A DNA stretch of 64,000 nt from positions 310,001 to 374,000 of the forward strand of contig JAKMXF010000300.1 of NCBI GenBank assembly GCA_024704765.1. The letters run 5' to 3'. This DNA comes from Oopsacas minuta. Its lineage: Eukaryota > Porifera > Hexactinellida > Lyssacinosida > Leucopsacidae. Below the pieces are notes generated by a model. The model saw nothing but the letters and a program-made list of their open reading frames with translations. It was not told the DNA's origin and did not search any database. Positions 32,300 through 43,892 of this stretch are shown here, piece after piece. Both the position numbers and the translations under genes were made by a program. Position 1 is the stretch's first letter. The number at the start of each line of letters is the position of its first letter.

Positions 32300-33295
32300 A
32301 GATGATATATACATTTATAAATATATGAATACTGTTTTATGATGTATCTCATCTCATCTCATGACAGCTTTACGTAGCTATCACTATTTTTAATTAAATC
32401 TGGTTATTTGTTTATGGAAATATTTTGAATATTTACAATTTGCTTATTTTTTAGAAATGGAAGTAAGACAAATTTAATCTTCGTGAAAATTGTTAAAGTA
32501 ATATACAATTAAACTCTATAATCGAGTGATAACGAAATCTGTGTTTAATGGTATTTTTCTCCCCAAACTATTACGCTTTTACCAGATACAGGACGTAGTA
32601 TAGCTGCTAATTTCTATTTCTTTGATCTGAGTTAATTTTGTTATCACCTAATTGGATTCATGTTCTATTTAAACTTTAATAGAGTTGCTAATTATTTTGT
32701 TTGTTTACTAATTGGGTGTTTGATGATTGGAAAAACTTTATTACCATTTTGCAATATTTGGTAAAATTGCGTTACAATTCTCTGTATATTTGAGATTATA
32801 CGATAAGCTTGATCTATTTGTGAAATGCAATGATAGTAGGATGAGATCATGAGGAGATTACATGAATGAATACGTGTGTTACACTCTCCCACTCTATTAT
32901 TTAATAATACTTACAGTGTGGATGTTCTAATAATGATATTGCTTGATTTTATAGTGCCATACATGTTCTAATAAAATTAGTAGAATTGTCTTTTTCTCTC
33001 ACTTAATACTTTACAAGAATTATAATCTGTAAACTGCGTCTTTTATGTGTAAACTCTCTCAATTATGTATGTTAGAAAATAATCCAGTACAACTTTTCAA
33101 AACTGAATGTCTGTTAATTCCTAATAACAGTACCTTCTTCTATATACAAACAATCCAAGCAATATAATTGGGTTAAATAGGCATTCATAATTCCACCAAT
33201 CCTCTCTCTGGAGTCTTAGTTTGAATTATCTAGCATCATTAATAAAACGAATAACAATTTTGTGACCGCCACTAGACTAAGAGTTTTCACATCAA
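32300..33295. other. intergenic AT-rich stretch
   Basis: About 1 kb between the PP1-type ankyrin gene and the small unknown gene. A loose inverted pair, GTGATAAC near 32527 and GTTATCAC near 32640, may mark a decayed element; otherwise nothing is recognised. Confidence 0.4.
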
Positions 33296-33637
33296 ATGGA
33301 AGTTCGAGAGGCTGAGCGTAAAAAGAATATAAATGAATTCCTCTCCTGTCTGCATATGACTAGCTCTAATTTCCTAGATGACTTTACCCCTTCCAGGGAC
33401 ACCAGGCCTGAAAAACAACTTTATAAAGATGTTTTAGTTGACAACTCGAAATCTGTTTTATTGCAATTCGGACAAGCACATCCATTTCTTATAGAGGTTG
33501 AAAAAGAAAAACAGCGAATTAAACAACGGGAAAAAGAAATTGAGCGCGAGGCTCAGCTGTTAATTGTTAGAAAAAAGAGAGAAAGATCCCAAATAGAGGA
33601 CCAAAATGTAAAAAAGAAAAAACCCAATGAGTGTTGA
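33296..33637 (+). CDS. small charged coiled-coil protein of unknown function
   Basis: 113 residues; I do not recognise the family. Residues 1-50 contain a short hydrophobic helix (INEFLSCLHM) and an acidic loop. Residues 65-100 are a strongly charged helix (VEKEKQRIKQREKEIEREAQ), and the C-terminus is basic with two Lys/Arg clusters (KKRER, KKKKP) that could be a nuclear localisation signal. An AATAAA 57 nt after the stop supports a real transcript. It could also be a terminal exon of something spliced from upstream, but no upstream exon is visible. Confidence 0.55.
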   Translation: MEVREAERKKNINEFLSCLHMTSSNFLDDFTPSRDTRPEKQLYKDVLVDNSKSVLLQFGQAHPFLIEVEKEKQRIKQREKEIEREAQLLIVRKKRERSQIEDQNVKKKKPNEC

Positions 33638-33693
33638 AAATGGAAAATTTTTACTTGTGAATCAAAAACTTGTATGCGTACTTAATTATTTGA

Positions 33694-33699
33694 AATAAA
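33694..33699 (+). terminator. poly(A) signal for the small coiled-coil gene
   Basis: AATAAA 57 nt after the stop at 33637, with a GT-rich stretch (TTTTTGGGTGT) just downstream. Confidence 0.55.
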
Positions 33700-33771
33700 T
33701 ATCTTGAAATTTTTGGGTGTAAATTACATATAAAACAGCAATTTTGTTATTCTCTATGGTTAGCTTGCTGA

Positions 33772-35178
33772 ATGGCTGAAACTCAGCCAGTATTCCCTAT
33801 TGACATTCAGTGCATGAAGGTTTCTACATGGTTGGTACAGAGAAACCATTTAGGGAGAGATTGGCGAACTGAATTAAAGGAGCTTACTAAGAAAGAAATT
33901 GCTCCTCAGATACCTTTCCTTCCTGAGGATCTGATCGATAAAATTCCTCAGTTGAAACCTAACTATACGCTTGATTCCAGTATTATTTCTTATTTCGTTT
34001 GCAAACAGATTTTGGATTACTTCAAGAGTAAAGAAGGAAAGGCTACTGATCGATTTGGAGGCTATTTTTCCTCTAGAAATGTGAAAATTTGGTCTAATAT
34101 CGTTACCGAATATAAAAAGGGACTTAAGAATCTAGGAGAAACTGGGTATTTAATCACGAATAATCTAAAATACGAGCTTCCTTACTGGCGCAAACAGAAG
34201 GAGCGTACTAACCAACAAATTCAACAAACTAGTTGTAAAATAAATTCATTGAATCGTCTTAGAGACAATCAGAACGATAAATTTATTAAAACTTGTTCCG
34301 GGTTGGGACTGAGTGTTGAGAGCGATTTTAGCAGACAGGAAGTGTGGAATTTCGCGATTTGTGGCTTGATTGATGATGGAAAAAGCAAAATGTTAGAGTT
34401 GTTGCAATCAGAAATAGTTTATAATCTTATACCAATCAAAGAGTTTTATCTTAACTTTATCAAAGCTTGGCATGTTGGTTGCAAAGAAGATATTGACGTC
34501 ACTAATAAACTACTCCCTCTATTAACTAAAATATTCTCCTTTCTTGATTCGCGAAAATTTGAGCAACCAGCCCAAGATTCCCCTCCTGTTACTAGCTACA
34601 GCGAGTTTGGAATTGAAATTGTTGATTCACAAGAAGATAACTCTGCATACGATTGCTCCTCTTTCCCTCCTGTCAATGAACCATCATTTCGACACCAGTA
34701 TTATAATGAACTACTCGAACTGGAATTTTTTCTGGGACAGAGAAAATTAGAATTTAGTGAATCTAATCAAGATGCGTTTTCTCTTTCCCATTTAGTAGAG
34801 ACCACACCATTAAGGCAAGATCTGGAAAAAATCGATGCAAATAAACTCTCAGAAATGTTGACAACTGTGAAACAAATAAAATTACAATCGAACCAATCTC
34901 AAATTCTCCAGGCTTATAAACTGCTACGCTCTAAACCTTACAGGCTTAGACTTCAAGAAGAAATCCTGAACTTAAAAGCTAACATTAACAAAAACGCCGA
35001 GAAAATAGATGCACTAGATCAGACACAAGCAAATCTGGTTAGAACCCTGCAACAGAATACAAATAAAATAATGGATGTAACTTTAGAGTGTAAATTTCTT
35101 AAAAAGTTATTCGAGATGGAAGCTTCTGAGAATTTTGATAGAACTGTTAATATCGTGGGAGAGATAAATCGCTTGTAA
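33772..35178 (+). CDS. CDK5RAP3: CDK5RAP3 (C53), UFMylation ligase-complex subunit
   Basis: 468 residues, one exon; human has 506. The N-terminus PIDIQCMKVSTWLVQRNHL and the block DRFGGYFSSRNVKIWSNIV match the family, as does the C-terminal coiled-coil region (LLELEFFLGQRKLEFSES onward). In animals and plants this protein works with UFL1 and DDRGK1 on ER ribosome UFMylation and ER-phagy. The central disordered loop, which in most orthologues repeats IDWG (shuffled AIM) motifs for UFM1/ATG8 binding, is short here: only EFGIEIVD at 278-285, with no Trp. Genes before and after give no further clue to its job. Confidence 0.86.
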   Translation: MAETQPVFPIDIQCMKVSTWLVQRNHLGRDWRTELKELTKKEIAPQIPFLPEDLIDKIPQLKPNYTLDSSIISYFVCKQILDYFKSKEGKATDRFGGYFSSRNVKIWSNIVTEYKKGLKNLGETGYLITNNLKYELPYWRKQKERTNQQIQQTSCKINSLNRLRDNQNDKFIKTCSGLGLSVESDFSRQEVWNFAICGLIDDGKSKMLELLQSEIVYNLIPIKEFYLNFIKAWHVGCKEDIDVTNKLLPLLTKIFSFLDSRKFEQPAQDSPPVTSYSEFGIEIVDSQEDNSAYDCSSFPPVNEPSFRHQYYNELLELEFFLGQRKLEFSESNQDAFSLSHLVETTPLRQDLEKIDANKLSEMLTTVKQIKLQSNQSQILQAYKLLRSKPYRLRLQEEILNLKANINKNAEKIDALDQTQANLVRTLQQNTNKIMDVTLECKFLKKLFEMEASENFDRTVNIVGEINRL

Positions 35179-35484
35179 CTAATCTGTTGCGTGAATTGAT
35201 GTCTTAAAGTTGAGCCCTTTATCTATCTTAACCTCATATTGTCTTCTCATAGAAACTCTACTATTGTTAGAATTACATACAGAATTATTATGATTGCATG
35301 AATATATGATTATTTTTCTGTATCGTATAGGCTAGACAATTGCTGGTGGTTAAAGTGATAATAACTATATAGAGAGTGATCTAATAGTGAAGATAATAAA
35401 ATATATATACATGTACATATGTGACTGAATTTATCTATTTCATTTTTTGTATTTTTCACCTTTTACACTATTAGCTGGACTGGA
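35179..35484. other. intergenic, CDK5RAP3 to glutaminase-like gene
   Basis: 306 nt of AT-rich sequence. No canonical poly(A) signal or promoter element is recognised. Confidence 0.4.
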
Positions 35485-38168
35485 ATGATCTCGTTATGGC
35501 GGGCAACCAACTCACTTAAATATGTACCCACGGTTTCTCTGAGTCATGTAGTTAGTCGAATAATGCCCAATTTCACTCAGCCCTCACAGATTTCTATATC
35601 TCAACCTAATATTCCAAAAAGAAGGTAATTAATGGATTTTTCAGCCAATAAATGAGTGTGCTACACGAATATGTTTGTTTAGTTATAAGAATCTGGGCTA
35701 CTTCCGGTCTCTGAGCAAGGAGAAGTCTTTTAGTCAGAAATTCCAGATTTCTGACACTGAGCAACCTAAAGATATTGATGAGATAATGTTCGATATATAT
35801 TCAGAAGGTGGAAAAATACGCGTATTGAGATTCATTGAGGTAAATACATGAGCTAATTTTATGAATTATATTTCAATGCTAATTATTCAGGAGCTTGAAT
35901 CTCATGGAATTAATACAAACAAAGATCCAAGATTCGATTCACTAACCAAACAACTTAATGTTATTATTAGGAAGCAAGGCGGACTATGCAATTTCCAAAC
36001 ATTCAGAGAGTAAGTGTGTATTTTTCTAAATATTCTATTTTAATAGAAACTGTGATATTAGGTTGATCAGTCCAGTGCTTGATGTAATAGTGAGCGTACT
36101 TCAAGGTCGTAATGTTATAAACGATTTTAATTTATTTTCTGACGAGCTGACTAAACTGTTCGATGAAGTGAAAGAAATTAATGGAGGAGAGACTGTTGCA
36201 CAAAATCCACATCTAGCAAGACTCGATTCTGACAAATGGGGCATGTCGATCTGTTCAGTTGATGGACAGAGGTTCTCAATAGGTGACTGTGATGATAAAG
36301 TTGTAATTCAACAGGTCGTGAATCCCTTGATGTACGCGATAGCCCTCACTGATCTGGGAGAGGACTTGGTGCATAGTTTTATAGGACATGAACCTAGCGG
36401 ATTTGGATATGACAAGTTGATGCTGAACACCAAAGGTTATAAAAATCAGTAATTATTAGTTGAGTAATTATTTATGAATTTAATTCCTTTCCAGGTCTGC
36501 CCCATAATCCAATGATCAACTCTGGAGCTCTGGTGTTATCCTCCTTAGTAGCTGTAAGGAATTTATGATAATTGATTGAACAAATTTTCTACTTATTTAA
36601 TTCACCCCTACTTCCTATTTAGCCCAATCAACCACTCCCAGATAGGATAGGCTATGTGAGTGCATCATTTTAGCGTGATATTATTACGATAGCATTGAAT
36701 AAATTTGTATACACATTAGATGATAAACCAACTCAATAGATTATGTGGAGGAGGTAGCACTGTAATTGATCTGCCATCGTAAGTTTGTATATAGAATTAT
36801 ATTACTCATCTGTATTATGTTTGTATTTTCATGTGTAGGTTTATTTTTGAGAGAGAACATGCTGATAGGAATTATGCACTTGCGTATTATCTACGGGAAA
36901 ATAAGGTATTTTAACTTACTGCTTCCATAAGGCTATTTTATTTATTATTGTCTTATGTAGTGTTTTGAGAAATCTATAAAATTGAAGGATATTTGTGACT
37001 TATATTTTCAGGTTTGGAACTCTCATGATAAATTTTGTACTCTTTCAAAATGTTATGATAATATTGTTATTTATTATAGCTAACTTCTTCGCTTTTTGAT
37101 TGTGGGAAATTATCAATAGTAGCAGGAACACTTGCAAATGACGGAGTGTGTCCATTGACAGGGGAGAGAGTAAGTTCTCTATTATTTCTTATAATAACTT
37201 TGAGTATAATTTTATAATATATTCCCAGATACTCAACTCGATTGCTGTCAGAAATACCCTCAGTATAATGAATTCCTGTGGACTATACAATTACTCTGGG
37301 ATGTTCGCTTTCAAAGTATGACCCATATATAATAGCCAACTATATAATGACATAATTTTCTTATTGAGAGTAGGTTGGATTTCCTGCTAAGTCTTCTGTA
37401 TCTGGATTCGTAATGGCTGTAATTCCTAATGTTATGGGTATATGTACATGGTCTCCTCCTCTTGATATCAGGAGTAATAGCGTGAGAGGAATACAGTTCA
37501 TGGAGGTTAGTGTGTGTGTGTGTGTCTATTAATAATTGCTCCATTTAATATTGTATTTTAGAGACTCGTAAAAAAATTCAATTTTCATAACTATGATTTT
37601 TCCCGTGACAAGAATCACATAAACCCAAGGATACGACAGAACTCAATTGAGGTTTGATAACAACTGATTGCTATAATGCCAAAATTTACAATTGTGTATA
37701 CAATTAGGAACATAGGATAACGACAATGTTGTTTGCTGTACTGCACGGATCTCTTGGGTCAATGCACAGGTAATTTAAAGACGGATTATTTAGCATAATT
37801 AGTGCTTTTTGATGACGTAATATATGTAGGTATCTCTCAGCTGGGTATAACTTCAATGCAGCTGACTATGATGGTAGGACTTGTTTACACATTGCTGCTG
37901 CGGAAGGTAACACTAATTTGTATAGAAAATCATTAATTGTAGCTTACTGTTGCTAAATATTTAGGAGCACTTTCTATTGTAAAGTTCTTGGTAGAAAACG
38001 CTGGAGTAGATCCTTCCCCAGTTGACAGGTAAATTCATTCACTATTCCCATAAAAACACAGTTTTATATTTTCATTTAATTAGATGGGGGCAAACACCGA
38101 TTAAAGACGCTACACTTTTCGGACATGAAGACGTGAAGAGATATTTAGAAGCAATAGACATATCTTAG
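35485..38168 (+). CDS. glutaminase homologue lacking the catalytic Ser-Lys pair, 17 exons
   Basis: Exons: 35485-35624, 35683-35839, 35891-36009, 36062-36435, 36495-36553, 36623-36655, 36720-36778, 36839-36905, 36961-37011, 37080-37169, 37229-37315, 37374-37505, 37562-37651, 37708-37769, 37830-37906, 37965-38028, 38084-38168; all phases fit, giving 581 residues. Layout follows animal GLS: a basic mitochondrial-type presequence, EF-hand-like region, glutaminase domain, C-terminal ankyrin repeats ([14 protein letters not shown]). Substrate residues are kept ([34 protein letters not shown]). The family catalytic SxxK is replaced: position 223 is Gln and 226 is Asn in [11 protein letters not shown] (human S286 and K289). 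The equivalent of Y249 also looks lost. It should therefore not hydrolyse glutamine by the known mechanism. No stops or frameshifts, so not an obvious pseudogene. Confidence 0.88.
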
Positions 38169-38430
38169 AATTTGATTTATTTGGTTTATCATTTCTCTTA
38201 TTTATTTACATTTCCCGCAAATATTATAGACTCTAACTATTCTAAACTCATTTCCAACAACTTGTACTTATTCTGATCATTAATTTATTGATCCATTATC
38301 AAAATATCGGCTAACTGTATTCGTATAAGGACCATTTTCCCCAACCATTTGGTAGCCAAACATACACTTTACTGTACACACATATTCAAAATTAAAATTA
38401 CTTTTAACGTTAAAATGTGACAGTATTTAA

Positions 38431-39356
38431 ATGCTTAAAACCTCAAAATCTATTGAAAGAGCCAAGAGTTCTTGGACACCAATTAATGACCAAGTAGCGA
38501 ACAGGCAGGTAATACAATTATTTGGCCCTCACACACCTCAGTGTATCTCATTTAATTTGACTTATTTCGTTATAGCTATTCAATGAACGTATGAAACTCC
38601 TATCTCATTGGGTAAGATATGCACTAATGTCTTGTCCATTATTGGGTATTAATATATAATTGCAGCACAAAGCTTGGTCTGAATCTCAAAGGAGAGACTT
38701 CATAACCTACAGCTTGGGTCTCTGTAATGAAGAAGAGCTCTACTATACTAATTTCCTGTTAAAACAAGTTACGCCCTCTGAATGTGTTGATTTCACTAGA
38801 ATACTATTGAAATCTTTATCCATTAGAATTCTATCATATTTGGAGCCCAAATCTCTGTGTAGAGCAGCCCAGGTAATCTATGTAATTTATACAGCGATGA
38901 TACCATGGAGTATAACAAGTATTTAGGTGTGTTGGTATTGGAATTATCTCGCCTCTGATAACAGTCTCTGGCAGTTTAAATGCTGGAGTATTGGTTGGCA
39001 AGCTGATATACATTTGCCGATGAGTGTGCTTGGATTTTGGAAGCATTTTTATGCACAGAAAATACACGAATTAAGGAAGTTACCTTTGGTAGGTTAATTG
39101 AGGGGATAGTACGTCTTAGTTACAATTTCGATTTTAGGTTGAGAATTTGGAAATAGAAGAACCACCCCAACAGGTGGAAAAGATTGAAACGCCGCCGGTC
39201 AAGAAGAAGACAATATCTTTTGTAAAACACAGTACTCAAACTAAAGTTCTTGCTTGGAAATCAAATGATAAGAATGCTAGAGATATTGAAAAGTTGTCTA
39301 AATCATCTGAGAAAGGCAAAATGTTGTTGTCTAGTTTTATGCTTTTTATTTCATAA
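38431..39356 (+). CDS. FBXO16: F-box protein, FBXO16-like, five exons
   Basis: Exons 38431-38508, 38576-38611, 38666-38872, 38927-39088 and 39138-39356 join in frame to 233 residues. The N-terminus SSWTPINDQVANRQLFNERM and the motif WSESQRRDFI match FBXO16, and the F-box (SIRILSYLEPKSLCRAAQVCWYWNYLA) is intact, so it should bind SKP1 as a substrate receptor of an SCF ubiquitin ligase. A Trp-rich segment (LWQFKCWSIGWQ) follows, also family-like. The C-terminus (AWKSNDKNARDIEKL) is shorter than in mammals; a further 3' exon near 39392 is possible. Exon 2 is only 36 nt. Confidence 0.77.
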
Positions 39357-39695
39357 ATACGAATATCTGTAATTTAATTTTATCTTTATAGATTGAAGTC
39401 ACTCTCTGCGTAACTAAAATATTTTCTAAGAAGATTCTAGAATGACTTACAACCCGGGCACTTACACTGTATCTAATTTACTTATTCATGAATTTATGAT
39501 ATCTGGAAATTATTATCCCAACCATAATTGTTAAGACAGTAGGTGTATCAGTTCAGGGCAGATAAGTTTTCAATGACATTAATATAACTTGAGTCAAATG
39601 AGGATAGATAGGCACAGAGGTGGGTTACTTTTGGATATCATCCCATATTTATAGAAGTGTAGCTGTAATGGCCAGAAAAAGACAAATTGAGAAAA
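39357..39695. other. intergenic, FBXO16-like to TRPA-like
   Basis: 339 nt without recognised coding sequence; it may hold a short 3' exon of the F-box gene (acceptor TTTATAG at 39391) and the TRPA-like promoter. Confidence 0.35.
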
Positions 39696-42600
39696 ATGAA
39701 CAGGTATCTGTTACAGAAGAACAACAAGCCTCGTTCAAGTACTGTTTCTGATAATGATAAAACTGCAAAGAAAAAACGTCAATTATTTTTTCGTACCAGA
39801 CAAGGTAATACTTATTCGGTTGTATCGTTTTGTTTCGCACAAGTAGGAATTAAAATACGATGTGAAACTTGAACGGGTTTTATTTCCAAACAGGTTCATG
39901 TAATTATAGTACATTTTATCTAGTTCAATCACATAACAATTTCGAGAATTACCTCATGTTGGGAACACTTGATTCATCTGGTAAAGCTAATTCAGAGAAT
40001 CTATTAAATCTAATAAAGAGAGGGGATAGTGATGGCTTGGGAGTATTCCTCACAGATAAACCTGAATTTCTTCGCATAAAGGATCAATTACAAGGCTGTA
40101 CTCTGATGCACTATGCTGTAGAATACGATAAGAGTTCGATTATAGACAGGCTAGTAGAATTGGGAGTTGATATTCATGCTACAGATTATGATGGTAAGAT
40201 TTGGGTTATCTGACTTATCTCAAATATATTTACGTATTTTTTGGTTTTAGGAAATACACCGTTACACTGGGCTGCTGTACACGACTCGCCATTGAGTATG
40301 CTCGCTTTATTAGGACACGGGGCCGACTACAAAATACTTAACAATGAATCTGAATCAATATTGCACACAGCTGTTATATTGAATAAAATAGATCTTATGA
40401 AGACTTTGTTGTATTCTGGACATGATATAGATTTGGTGATACACGGCTCAAAAGGTAATACTACATCATCTCATATAATGAGCTGGAGACTTGGAGTTTA
40501 TCTCATATATATTTATTAGGTAAAACTCCATTACATTATGCAGCTGAATTAGACAATATAGAGATGATAGAGTTATTTTCAGAGTACGGAGAAATTACGC
40601 AGAAAAGTACAGATGGTAAAAGTGACCGTCAATTCCGTCTATGCAGTAGAGATGATGAGAATAATGCACCTATACATACTGCTGCAAGAGCAGGAGCTGC
40701 TAGGGTTTGCGAAATATTCAACTTTACAAATAGTCGTAAAATTTGTGTTTATTATTAATTGTAGGTGCTGGAGTTTTTCTTCAAATGTTGTAAAGAACAT
40801 GGCTACTCACATGAATTCATTTTAAGCCTCGTTTCTTCAGAGAATTCTACACCATTACACAATGCAGTAGATGGAGGACACACCGAAGTAATCAAACTTC
40901 TCATTCAGTACGGAGCTGATCCCTTTTGCACTCAAGGACAACTTCTTCCACCTTTTCATATTGCTGCTTCTATGTCAAACCCAAGTTGTATAAAAGCTAT
41001 GATCAGGTGAGTTAAGCAAGTACCTAATACAAATCCGTATGTAGTATTTACTTCTATGCTATCCAGTGAAATAGACAAAGACAAAATAGATTCGAAAGAT
41101 CAGGAAGGCATGACTGGATTATTGAGGGCTATAATAAATATTAATATTACTGTAGCTAAGTTACTCTTGGATATCGGAGCTGATCCTAGTGTCAAGTACG
41201 GAACTGATGAAAATACTGTCTTGCATACTGCTGTAATGCTCAATTCGGAGAGTTGTGTTAATTTACTGTTATCTTATGGTGCTGACTACTTGTAAGTAAC
41301 TTTTATATCGAGTAAAAATCGTAGGCATCTGTACAACAAGAGTTGAATATTTTATATTTTTTCCTCCTATAGCTCAATCAATGGGAACGGGGATACAATC
41401 CTACACTTGGCTCTATGTCTGCCTAATATTAAAGTTATAGAGAAAATACTAGGTCATGAACAAGTATACACACTGGCTAAAACTGAAAACGTCGATGGTT
41501 TGAGGCCAATACAGTTAGCTGTTCGCTACAACAAATTGGAACCTCTGAAACAGCTGTTAGAATTAAGATCATGCAAAATGGTCCATGACTCTTACACTGA
41601 TTTGCTACATATTTCGGCAGAGCAGGGACATCTACAACTTACACAATATATTATAGAAGAGAATTATAAACTTGGTTAGTTAACTTAAACGGTAATGGTA
41701 TCGACTGGGGGTATATTAATTCATAATAAATAAATTTTTTAGGAAGGTCTATTATAAACGATCCCAATAGTGATGGAATTACACCATTACACCTAGCTGC
41801 AAGAGAAGGACACATAGAAGTTGTTAAACTGCTGCTAAAATTTGGAGCTATCCTACATCATTGTCCAAAAGGATTTTCACCATTTGCTCTTGCTACTCTT
41901 ACAGGTTCTCTTAGAACTTTACAGATCCTATTAGAATCTTTCAAATATGCAAAAGATATGAGTACATATAACGGTGATACACCCTTGCATATCGCCGCAT
42001 CAAATGGTCACTCGGAAATTGTCACATTCCTTCTAGACAAAAACGCAAAGATCACACTCAATAATGAAGGCACTACATTTTTTTACTCCGCAATAATGAA
42101 TGATCATTCTAATGTAGTATCAGTTACACTCAAGCATAAACGTTGGCAAGAAGCATTAGACATACTTGCTACTTCAAAACCTCCTCCTTTCGCTGCTCTA
42201 GTAATCCGTATGCCTTCTCTTGCTAAGATTGTATTAGATCGTTGCATTGAGAAATCGTCATTTAGCGATATCAAGAAAGATAACTGGATTAGTTATAATT
42301 TTAAATATCTCGTTCCACCACCTAACCTACCGGTTCTACAAAGACCATCCACTCTAAGTCCCACTAAATCAATGGGTGAGGGCGATGGAACCAGCTCAAT
42401 AAGCTTCTCACTCAGCTCAACACTGAGAGCTACTGAGAACTTATTTGAATATAAGAAAGTTGATCAAATGTATGTGCTAGACATGATGAGGAAATATGAA
42501 CGTAGGAACTTACTCAAACATCCTCTTGTTAGCAAGTTTCTACAGTGTAAGTGGGTGCGTTATGGTAGTAGTTTTTATTTCTTGAGTTTCATTTTCTTCT

Positions 42601-43700
42601 TAGTTTTCCTCATTTTATTGTCCGCATTCACTATTGTATACAGACCTATTTATAATTGTGAGACTCCCTCATGGTCTAGTGTTAGTCTATCAAACAATCC
42701 AAATGCTTCTTACCTAAATAGCAGTGGTTACTACGCTTATAGAGGAATTCTGGATATTCTAGCATTTGGATATTTAGGATTATTAATCCTAGGGATATTT
42801 CTTGCGAAACATAAGCTCAGTTATACAATCTCGATGCATTTCATAGTGGAATTGCTCTGCTATATTAGTACACTAGTTTTCCTACCCCTACATACACCTT
42901 GTCCTATCTGGAGTGCTGGTGCATTTGCTATCTTCTTTGGTTGGCTAACATTCGTATTTTATATAGGACAGTATGGTATATTCGCGTTGTATACTCGAAT
43001 GCTAATTGCTGTTTTTAAAACGGTTTTTTACATGCTTCCACTTGTAGTTTTGTTGATCTGCGCTTTCGCATTTGCATTCTTTATCCTATTATCACCAGTT
43101 ATAATCGAGCTTAGAGATATAGAGAGATCTCTATTATTTGTGTTTCAAATGTTAATAGGAGATCCGAAATTCGAATTTGTCACTGATTTTGCGTTTGCTG
43201 ACGCAACTGAAGGGAAGCTACCGAGCAAAGGTGTGTCTTATTTCTTCTTGATATTTGCTGGACTTCTTATAACGATTATTCTTACCAACTTGTTGATCGG
43301 TTTAGCTGTAGGGGATATAGCCAATGTGAGAGAGGGAGCTTTTCTAAAACGTGTTAAAGATAGAATTATATTTTTCGGTAATATGGATAGATCTCTTCCT
43401 GGATGGGTTAAGCGAGATGCGAAGTATTTAAAGATTATAGAGTATCCAGATAAGCATAGATTCGGAGCTGTGTCCGTGATTTGGAAACATATTCTTGAAC
43501 TTTTCGCTCCCAACAGCGAAGAGGAAATGGAAGATATCGCACTTAATGCCGATACTGATTTTGATCGCAAGATGAATGGATATGAAAAAAACGTAGATGA
43601 ACTGAAAGAAATGGTTGCGAAATCGATGGAGATTATCTCAGCTATAAGAAAGGAAGTTTCACCTAGAAAATTAAGCGCTGTTGATAGTCTGGATCATTGA
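39696..43700 (+). CDS. TRPA1: TRPA1-like ankyrin-repeat cation channel, eight exons
   Basis: Exons 39696-39804, 39894-40193, 40251-40454, 40520-40704, 40765-41006, 41067-41291, 41373-41674 and 41743-43700 join in frame to 1,174 residues; human TRPA1 has 1,119. About 14-16 ankyrin repeats fill residues 70-660 (many TPLH starts). Six transmembrane segments follow, beginning with the hydrophobic run after WVRYGSSFYF, with a pore-loop region before the last (FQMLIGDPKF) and a conserved S6 (IILTNLLIGLAVGDI). The C-terminal part is short and helical. By family it is a non-selective, Ca-permeable sensory channel. Several introns split a Gly codon exactly at ankyrin-repeat starts. The first exon encodes a basic leader and is the least certain. 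Confidence 0.87.
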
Positions 43701-43797
43701 TTTACTTTACTGTTGAATGGCCTGTTTTCTCTAGTTATTGTAATTATCTTAGTTAAGTTTAATTCTTGTATATTAAAGGATTATTTTCTCACTTTTT

Positions 43798-43803
43798 AAT
43801 AAA
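43798..43803 (+). terminator. poly(A) signal for the TRPA-like gene
   Basis: AATAAA 98 nt after the channel stop codon and 90 nt before the CaMKII start. Confidence 0.6.
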
Positions 43804-43892
43804 GAGGCTTGTTATACAATTCCTAACAAATCTTGTTTGCTATCCTTGAGGTAGATAGCATTAATTAAAACGTAATACAGTAGATATAATTT

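Noticed and set aside
35485-38168. Glutaminase-like gene as a pseudogene
   Set aside because: All 17 exons keep frame and splice consensus with no stop codons, so a functional non-enzyme is more likely than decay, although the catalytic residues are gone.
39669-39695. Upstream ATG (39669) as start of the TRPA-like gene
   Set aside because: That frame stops before any usable donor; the ATG at 39696 leads into a donor with matching phase.
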